Part shown: piece by piece, positions 61,090 through 64,000 of the stretch
Position numbering within the stretch: the stretch's first letter is position 1
Layout: every line of letters starts with the position of its first letter
Source of the DNA: Bacteroidales bacterium SW299
GTDB lineage: Bacteria; Bacteroidota; Bacteroidia; Bacteroidales; Bacteroidaceae
Direction: 5' to 3'
Assembly: GCA_019550975.1 (NCBI GenBank)
Contig: SDWH01000021.1
Location: 1-64,000, forward strand
DNA length: 64,000 nucleotides
Made by a program: the position numbers and the translations under genes
Notes under the pieces: generated by a model
What the model was told of the DNA's origin: nothing
The model's database searches: none
Seen by the model: only the letters and a program-made list of their open reading frames with translations

Positions 61090-62916
61090 CTGCATGTCGT
61101 GCAGTCGCTTGTAGTATCCTTGTTTCTTGATCAGTTCGTCGTGTGTGCCTCGCTCAACAATCTGACCGTTGTACAAAACATAGATCTCGTCCGCATTTTT
61201 GATTGTTGACAGCCGGTGTGCGATGGCTATGGTTGTGCGCGTCTTCATCAACCGTTCAAGCGCCTCCTGCACCAGTCTTTCCGATTCCGTGTCGAGTGCG
61301 GAGGTAGCTTCATCCAGAATGAGTATCGGAGGATTCTTGAGAATAGCGCGTGCGATGCTGATGCGTTGGCGCTGGCCTCCCGAGAGCTTGCTTCCACGGT
61401 CGCCGATGTTCGTGTTGTATCCTTCGGGCTTTTCCATGATAAAGTCGTGTGCATTGGCTATTTTTGCTGCTGCTATCACTTGTTCCATGGTTGCATTCTC
61501 TACACCGAAGGCAATGTTGTTGAAGAATGTATCGTTGAAGAGGATCGCCTCTTGGTTTACATTGCCGATCAGACTCCGCAAGTCGTGGATGCGAAGGTCT
61601 TTGATGTTTGTCCCGTCGATGGTTATTTCGCCTTCTTGCACGTCGTGGTAACGCGGGAGAAGATCTACAAGGGTTGATTTTCCTGATCCGGACTGTCCCA
61701 CCAGTGCGATGGTCTTGCCTTTTGGTATTACGATATTGATGTGTTTCAACACCTCTTTTTTCCCGTCGTAGCTGAAAGATATGTCCTTGAATTCTATTTT
61801 TTCATTCAGGTCGCTCAGCGTTTTCGGATGCTCCGCTTCCTTTATCGGATTTTCTGCTTTCAGGATCTTGTCGATGCGTTCCATGGAAGCCAGTCCTCGC
61901 GGAATATTGTAGCTTGCCTTTGAGAACTCTTTCAGCGGGTTGATAATGCTGTAGAGAATGACCATGTAGAAAATAAAGGTAGAAGCGTCAATCGGAGCGT
62001 TGTTCGAAAGGATCAGCGAACCTCCGAACCACAAAACGGCTACGATGAGCAGTGTCCCGAGGAATTCACTCATCGGATGGGCTGATGACTGGCGGATAGC
62101 CACCTTGTTGACCGCGTCACGGTAGTCGTTGCAGCATTTCTCGAAACGGCTGGTCATCTTCTTTTCGGCGATGAATGCCTTGATGATGCGCAATCCTCCT
62201 AGGGTTTCTTCCAGTTGCGACATGGTGTCGCTCCAGCGGTTTTGCGCGTCGAGCGACTGACGTTTCAGCGCACGGCCCACTTTGCCCATCAGCCAGCCCA
62301 TGGAAGGCAATACCAGAATCGTGAACAGGGTCAGTTGCCAACTGGTTATAACCAGTGTGGCAAAATAAGAAAGAATCAGAATCGGATTCTTGAGCAGCAT
62401 GTCCAGCGAACTGGTAACGGAAGTTTCTACCTCATTGACGTCCCCGCTCATACGTGCGATAATGTCCCCTTTCCGTTCTTCGGAAAAAAATCCCAAGGGC
62501 AGTTCCACCACTTTTCTGTAGACGAGCAGGCGGATATCCCTTACTACTCCTGTACGCAGCGGGATCATGATGGCTGACGAGCCGAAGTAGCAGGCTGTTT
62601 TCAGCATGGTCATGAAGCCGAGGAAAAGGCCGAGGAAGAGCAGTGTAGTTGCCGGTCCGAAATTTTCAATCAGTTGGGTGGTGTAGTAATAGAAGTTGTT
62701 CATGACCACGTCCTTCGCGCTTGCGCTTCCCCATTCCATGAAACGGTATACTTTGTCGTTTTCTCCGGTCTTGAAAAGGATGTTCAGTATTGGAATCAGC
62801 AGCGAAAACGAGAAGATGTTGAATACCGCCGACAAAATGTTCAGCAGGATAGACCAGCCCAGATATTTTTTATAAGGCGATACAAACCGCCGCATCAGTT
62901 GGAAAAATTCTTTCAT
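61078..62916 (-). CDS. ABC exporter, fused permease-ATPase (MsbA-like)
   Basis: A 612-residue half-transporter. Six membrane helices occupy about 20-330; the ATPase domain has Walker A GQSGSGKST (about 409), Q-loop in GNVNQEAILFND, signature LSGGQRQRISIARA (about 511) and Walker B ILILDEATSALD (about 535). As a homodimer it would flip lipid-linked or amphipathic molecules outward. Its neighbours (GT9, lipid A acyltransferase) favour a role in lipopolysaccharide export, but MsbA and multidrug exporters cannot be told apart from sequence alone. Confidence 0.88.
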   Translation of the reverse strand: MKEFFQLMRRFVSPYKKYLGWSILLNILSAVFNIFSFSLLIPILNILFKTGENDKVYRFMEWGSASAKDVVMNNFYYYTTQLIENFGPATTLLFLGLFLGFMTMLKTACYFGSSAIMIPLRTGVVRDIRLLVYRKVVELPLGFFSEERKGDIIARMSGDVNEVETSVTSSLDMLLKNPILILSYFATLVITSWQLTLFTILVLPSMGWLMGKVGRALKRQSLDAQNRWSDTMSQLEETLGGLRIIKAFIAEKKMTSRFEKCCNDYRDAVNKVAIRQSSAHPMSEFLGTLLIVAVLWFGGSLILSNNAPIDASTFIFYMVILYSIINPLKEFSKASYNIPRGLASMERIDKILKAENPIKEAEHPKTLSDLNEKIEFKDISFSYDGKKEVLKHINIVIPKGKTIALVGQSGSGKSTLVDLLPRYHDVQEGEITIDGTNIKDLRIHDLRSLIGNVNQEAILFNDTFFNNIAFGVENATMEQVIAAAKIANAHDFIMEKPEGYNTNIGDRGSKLSGGQRQRISIARAILKNPPILILDEATSALDTESERLVQEALERLMKTRTTIAIAHRLSTIKNADEIYVLYNGQIVERGTHDELIKKQGYYKRLHDMQSLG

Positions 62917-63001
62917 GTGGTAGAACGGAATGTTTAATAATTTACAAAGGTAATGGATTTTTTTGTAGTTTTGCTACTGAAACGTAATTTAAGCATCCTC
63001 C

Positions 63002-63916
63002 ATGAAGTTATTATATTATTTTGTTTTTTGCGGCTGGTATCTTCTTTCGTTGATTCCTTTGCGTCTGCTGTATGTCGTATCTGATGTTTTATATGTGCCC
63101 CTTTACTATCTGGTACGCTACCGCAGGAAGGTTGTCCGCAAGAATCTGACCGCTTCGTTTCCCGAAAAAAGTATCGGGGAGATTGTCCGCATCGAAAAAA
63201 AGTTCTACCGTTTCTTTTGTGATTGTGCAATGGAAAACATCAAACTTTTTTCCATGTCGAAAGAACAGATAATGAAGCGCATGACGTTTTCCGGCGCCGA
63301 TGCGATGGCGTCTGATCTGGAACAGACAGGAAAGAACTTCGGATTTATTTATTTGGGCCACTATTGCAACTGGGAATGGATTGCATCGTTGGCATACTGG
63401 TATCCTCCGCAGATCCATAGCAGCCAGATTTACCATCCTCTATACAACAAGACCTTTGACAGGCTTTTCCTCTATATGAGGAGCCGTTTCGGGGGAGAGT
63501 GCATCCCGATGAAGGACACGCTCCGGCGCATCATTGCGTTGAAGCGTCAGAAGCAGCTTACAATGATCGGATTCATAGCTGATCAGGCACCCAAATGGAA
63601 CAGCATACACCACTGGACTCCTTTTCTCCACCGCGACACTTCGTTCTTTATCGGAACGGAACAGATTGGAAAACAAGTGGGAGCCGTCATCTATTTTGCT
63701 GATGTCAGGCGGATAAAGCGGGGATATTATCATTGCGACCTGAAGCGGATAACGGTATCTCCCGAAGAGTATCCGGATTATGAACTTACAGACCGTTATG
63801 CAGCTTTGCTGGAAGAGATGATCCGGCGTGAACCTGCCTATTGGCTTTGGACTCATAACCGATGGAAACGGACAAAGGAAGAATGGGAGCGCAGGCAGAG
63901 TGAGGAGAAATGTTAG
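63002..63916 (+). CDS. Lipid A (LpxL/HtrB-type) acyltransferase
   Basis: A 304-residue membrane-associated enzyme. A N-terminal membrane anchor (LLYYFVFCGWYLLSLIPLRLL, residues 3-23, is given here only as its limits LLYYF to PLRLL) precedes GHYCNWEW (about residue 119), the HxxxxE catalytic motif of the LpxL family; GFIADQAPKW and PAYWLWTHNRWK are further conserved blocks. It adds a secondary acyl chain to Kdo-lipid A. It is divergent from the ABC exporter, 85 bp apart. The 84 bases after its stop contain no gene that I can call. Confidence 0.88.
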   Translation: MKLLYYFVFCGWYLLSLIPLRLLYVVSDVLYVPLYYLVRYRRKVVRKNLTASFPEKSIGEIVRIEKKFYRFFCDCAMENIKLFSMSKEQIMKRMTFSGADAMASDLEQTGKNFGFIYLGHYCNWEWIASLAYWYPPQIHSSQIYHPLYNKTFDRLFLYMRSRFGGECIPMKDTLRRIIALKRQKQLTMIGFIADQAPKWNSIHHWTPFLHRDTSFFIGTEQIGKQVGAVIYFADVRRIKRGYYHCDLKRITVSPEEYPDYELTDRYAALLEEMIRREPAYWLWTHNRWKRTKEEWERRQSEEKC

Positions 63917-64000
63917 AAACGTTTTGCGTAGACTCCTTAAAAAACGAGACCGCTTCTCTATAGCTTTGCGAAAAGTGCTGGAATGTTCGGATGCTGCTAT

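Noticed and set aside
63900-64000. Possible gene start (GTG 63900) running off the right edge
   Set aside because: Only 33 codons are available, strongly basic with no motif, and the ATG-initiated alternative at 63909 stops after 17 codons.

Overview
The window comes from a gut Bacteroidales bacterium, most likely Bacteroides or Phocaeicola. The evidence is SusC/SusD and TonB-receptor outer-membrane systems, many host- and plant-glycan hydrolases, Bacteroidetes promoters of the TTTG-N19/20-TAnnTTTG type in front of many genes, absence of Shine-Dalgarno sites, and lipoproteins with a late lipobox cysteine. I see no rRNA, tRNA or CRISPR array.

Layout. 1-2553: the end of a GH92 mannosidase and a chondroitin-AC-type PL8 lyase. 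2564-3860: an ISAs1-family insertion sequence whose transposase is frameshifted near its C terminus. 4038-12484: housekeeping and envelope genes (pfkA, a GH3-fold acyl-adenylase / Ig-like lipoprotein / DUF3108 operon, an OmpA protein, cysS). 12548-25930: glycan genes (GH97, a SusC/SusD pair, GH3, GH51). 26020-33340: a vitamin B12 uptake operon with promoter, cobalamin riboswitch, BtuB-like receptor, BtuG-like beta-propeller and two related surface lipoproteins. 33525-36745: a probable metal cluster (HMA protein, TonB receptor, and an AraC regulator whose N terminus looks like an HMA metal-binding domain). 36981-41238: a two-gene operon of chondroitin-ABC-type PL8 lyase and GH29 fucosidase. 41556-55078: mnmA, a second BtuB-like receptor, a giant acyl-CoA dehydratase activase with a TetR regulator, a U32 protein divergent from a dihydrouridine synthase, and a clostripain/endonuclease-phosphatase pair. 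55215-55372: a MITE matching the ends of the ISAs1 element. 55408-63916: an HU-like protein, the acpP-fabF-rnc operon, purN, and lipopolysaccharide/envelope genes (DUF4254, GT9, MsbA-like ABC exporter, LpxL-like acyltransferase).

The most unusual signal is non-coding. Four intergenic sites carry short arrays of palindromes at an exact helical spacing: 4 x 22 bp at 3885-3960, and 17-bp palindromes every 21 bp at 14708-14766 (3 units), 23216-23295 (4 units) and 41362-41441 (4 units). The palindrome sequence differs between arrays (two share a sequence) while the geometry is kept. The three 21-bp arrays each lie about 120-220 bp upstream of a minus-strand glycan-degrading gene (GH97, GH3, PL8-GH29). 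A compact transcription unit with a strong promoter and terminator at 23455-23554 looks like a small RNA or an attenuated leader for the GH3 gene. Hairpins sharing a CAAAGGCACA-type arm mark several gene 3' ends.
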